64,000 bases of DNA, taken from assembly GCF_000452705.1 (NCBI RefSeq), contig NZ_CP007014.1:3286001-3350000 (forward strand), written 5' to 3'. Below, piece after piece: positions 62,019 to 64,000 of this stretch (position 1 is the first letter of the stretch; the number at the start of each line of letters is the position of its first letter). A program made the position numbers and the translations under genes. The DNA comes from Pseudomonas syringae CC1557 (GTDB lineage Bacteria; Pseudomonadota; Gammaproteobacteria; Pseudomonadales; Pseudomonadaceae). The notes beneath the pieces were generated by a model. That model ran no database searches. It was given only the letters and a program-made list of their open reading frames with translations, and was not told the origin of the DNA.

Positions 62019-63503
62019 TTGAATACGTCAAAAGCGGCAACCGGGATTGAAGGTCTGGACAACATCCTTTCAGGGGGTTTTTCACGCAATCATGTTTTCC
62101 TTCTTGAAGGCGAACCCGGAACCGGCAAGACAACCGTAGCACTTCAGTTTTTACAAGCGGGAGCGGATGCGGGTGAAGTGTCGTTATACATCACCCTGTC
62201 CGAAACCGAACACGAGCTTCGCGAAGGCGCGGCGTCGCACGGCTGGGTACTGGCTGACGAGATCAATATTTTCGAACTGACACCGCCCGAGAACCTGCTC
62301 GACTCCGATCACCATCAGAGCCTGCTCTACTCGTCTGACCTGGAGCTGGGTGAGGCCACTCGCCACATCTTCGAGGTGGTCGAGCGTGTCAAACCTTCGC
62401 GGGTGGTGATCGACAGCCTTTCGGAAATCCGCCTGCTGGCGCAGAGTTCCTTGCGTTATCGTCGTCAGATACTTGCAATCAAGCATTACTTCAATCGCTA
62501 CAACGCGACGGTACTGCTGCTGGATGACCTGACCACCGATGCGCTCGACAAGACTGTCCACAGTGTCGCCCACGGCGTGATCCGCCTGGAATCGCTGACG
62601 CCGATCTACGGTGCCGAGCGCAGACGCGTGAAAATCGTCAAATACAGGGGCCAGAAGTACCGGGGCGGCTATCACGACTTCACCATCGCCCACGGCGGCA
62701 TACAGGTTTTCCCGCGTCTGGTGGCGGCCGAATACCGCTCGGACTTCCCGCGCATACAGATGAGCAGCGGGATCGAGGGACTCGACAAGCTGCTGGGCGG
62801 TGGGATCGAGAGTGGTTCCAGCACGCTGATACTCGGGCCGGCCGGTACGGGCAAATCCCTGATATCGCTAGTGTTTGCGGTGCAGGCTGTTGCGCGCGGC
62901 GAGCGAGTCGGTCTGTTTATATTCGATGAAGAGATGGGACTGCTGTTCGAGCGCATGCTCAAGCTCGGGATTGACCTTCGCGCACTGCAGGACACCGGCA
63001 ACCTGCTGATTGAACAAATCGACGCGGCTGAACTGTCTCCCGGCGAATTCGCCCATCGGGTACGAAGCGCGGTGGACCGCAAGCAGATAAAAACCGTGAT
63101 TATTGACAGTATCAATGGTTACCAGGCCGCCATGCCTGAAGAAAGCGCGCTGATTTTGCACATGCACGAGCTTTTGCTGTATCTCAATCGCCAAGGCGCC
63201 TCGACATTCATCACTGTTGCGCAGCATGGGCTCGTGGGTGACATGCGGTCTCCGGTCGATATCACCTATCTCGCCGACAGCGTAATCCTGCTGCGCTACT
63301 TCGAGGCCCTGGGTCAGGTGCGTCGGGCTGTTTCGGTTATCAAGAAGCGTACAGGCACGCACGAATCGACCATCCGCGAATACCGTATCAGCTCGAATGG
63401 CTTGACCATCGGCGAGCCACTGGACGCCTTCCAAGGCGTGTTGGGCGGTATTCCGAATTATATGGGTGACAAAAAGCCTCTCCTGGTGGACGAAGATCTG
63501 TGA
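62019..63503 (+). CDS. Two-domain KaiC-like ATPase
   Basis: 494 residues from a TTG at 62019, selected because GAGGG lies about 8 bases upstream and the family's SKAATGIEGLDNILSGG start follows at once. Two RecA-like KaiC domains: Walker A GEPGTGKTT at 31-39 and GPAGTGKS at 273-280. Walker-B-like VVIDSLSEIRLL and TVIIDSINGY and the catalytic glutamates after each P-loop are present. No KaiA or KaiB is nearby; it pairs instead with a sensor kinase whose GTG overlaps its stop (GTGA). In non-cyanobacteria such KaiC proteins serve stress signalling. Confidence 0.92.
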   Translation: MNTSKAATGIEGLDNILSGGFSRNHVFLLEGEPGTGKTTVALQFLQAGADAGEVSLYITLSETEHELREGAASHGWVLADEINIFELTPPENLLDSDHHQSLLYSSDLELGEATRHIFEVVERVKPSRVVIDSLSEIRLLAQSSLRYRRQILAIKHYFNRYNATVLLLDDLTTDALDKTVHSVAHGVIRLESLTPIYGAERRRVKIVKYRGQKYRGGYHDFTIAHGGIQVFPRLVAAEYRSDFPRIQMSSGIEGLDKLLGGGIESGSSTLILGPAGTGKSLISLVFAVQAVARGERVGLFIFDEEMGLLFERMLKLGIDLRALQDTGNLLIEQIDAAELSPGEFAHRVRSAVDRKQIKTVIIDSINGYQAAMPEESALILHMHELLLYLNRQGASTFITVAQHGLVGDMRSPVDITYLADSVILLRYFEALGQVRRAVSVIKKRTGTHESTIREYRISSNGLTIGEPLDAFQGVLGGIPNYMGDKKPLLVDEDL

Positions 63504-64000
63504 GTATTTCGGGTCAATTATCCGAACGCGCAATCATTCTCGCGCCCCGTGGACGAGACAACCAGATTGCCCTGCGCATACTCGATGAAGCGGGCTTCCC
63601 GGCAGCAGTGGTTAACGACCTGACGGAGCTGGTCAAAGAGCTGGCTGCCGGGGCGGGCCTTGCGGTGATTGCCGATGAGGCGCTGCAAAATAACGATATC
63701 AACCCGCTGTTGAAAGTACTGGAAGAGCAACCGGCATGGTCTGACTTGCCCATCGTCCTGCTCACTCACCACGGCGGGCCGGAACACAATCCATCCGCCC
63801 GTCTGGGTAACCTCCTCGGCAATGTGACGTTTCTGGAACGACCGTTTCATCCTGTGACACTGGTCAGTCTGGTGACCACAGCAGTGCGCGGTCGGAGACG
63901 CCAATATGAAGCCAGGGCGCGCATTGAAGATCTGCACGAAAGCGAGCGCAGCCTGCAGAATGCCCTGAAAGCAGGACGTCTCGGCTCGTGGCAATTGCAA
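63500..64000 (+). CDS. Sensor kinase-like protein, N-terminal part (runs off window)
   Basis: At least 167 codons, open at the right edge. It starts with a GTG at 63500 that overlaps the stop of the KaiC-like gene (GTGA), so the two are translationally coupled. The first 125 residues look like a divergent receiver-like domain (VLLTHHGG then FLERPFHPVTL, the REC beta5-alpha5 pattern), with no clear phospho-acceptor aspartate. A coiled coil (about 130-155) leads to LQNALKAGRLGSWQL, the start of a PAS domain. It is presumably a hybrid histidine kinase; the catalytic part is outside. Confidence 0.75.
   Translation, partial: MSISGQLSERAIILAPRGRDNQIALRILDEAGFPAAVVNDLTELVKELAAGAGLAVIADEALQNNDINPLLKVLEEQPAWSDLPIVLLTHHGGPEHNPSARLGNLLGNVTFLERPFHPVTLVSLVTTAVRGRRRQYEARARIEDLHESERSLQNALKAGRLGSWQLQ

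Overview
The window reads as chromosomal DNA of a fluorescent Pseudomonas, most likely of the P. syringae group. The evidence is its GC-rich coding sequence, the glgE-treS/mak-glgB trehalose/glucan cluster, a muxABC-opmB RND efflux operon, the liu leucine-degradation locus, the metH...cysI...sohB gene order, and a Crc-family regulatory RNA lying beside the HMG-CoA lyase gene. I see no phage, insertion sequence, CRISPR array, rRNA or tRNA. It is a housekeeping and metabolic segment with dense regulatory sites.

Layout: (1) 1-2.6 kb: the tail of an ABC-F ATPase gene, a strong terminator, a periplasmic lactonase-like beta-propeller and a divergent MFS transporter. (2) 2.8-10.6 kb: a leftward operon glgE - treS/maltokinase fusion - glgB, which turns trehalose or maltose into branched alpha-glucan through maltose 1-phosphate, with a plausible AlgU-type promoter upstream. 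(3) 10.9-14.1 kb: a tiny proline-rich protein, an SDR oxidoreductase and an MHYT-GGDEF-EAL cyclic-di-GMP protein. (4) 14.3-23.2 kb: muxA-muxB-muxC-opmB, every junction overlapping by 4 bp. (5) 23.4-31.1 kb: tpx, a LysR regulator, the tamA-tamB outer-membrane assembly pair and an acetyltransferase. (6) 31.3-35.9 kb: exonuclease III, a PstS-like/OmpA fusion with a partial Pho box, an acyl-CoA dehydrogenase and a divergent LysR gene.

(7) 36-43.9 kb, the most interesting part: liuR and hmgL, then a CrcZ/CrcX-family RNA (about 37639-38022) with a sigma-54 promoter and CbrB-like upstream sites, then liuABCD. A near-perfect LiuR palindrome precedes both liuR and liuA. An AAGAATAA Crc/Hfq-type motif lies just before the liuA ribosome binding site, so the operon probably combines a substrate-specific switch with catabolite repression, and the antagonist RNA of that repression is encoded next to it.

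(8) 44-54.7 kb: nfuA, an acyltransferase, metH with a MetR-type site, an orphan sugar-binding protein, a 37-residue membrane protein, cysI with a DUF934 partner, and sohB. (9) 54.9-61.8 kb: a histidine phosphatase, an SCP2 protein, an APH-like kinase plus SDR pair, a Gfo/Idh/MocA oxidoreductase with a canonical AACAACAA motif before its start, a TauE-type exporter, nudC and a dienoyl-CoA isomerase-like crotonase. (10) 61.9-64 kb: a two-domain KaiC-like ATPase translationally overlapped with the start of a sensor kinase that runs off the window.
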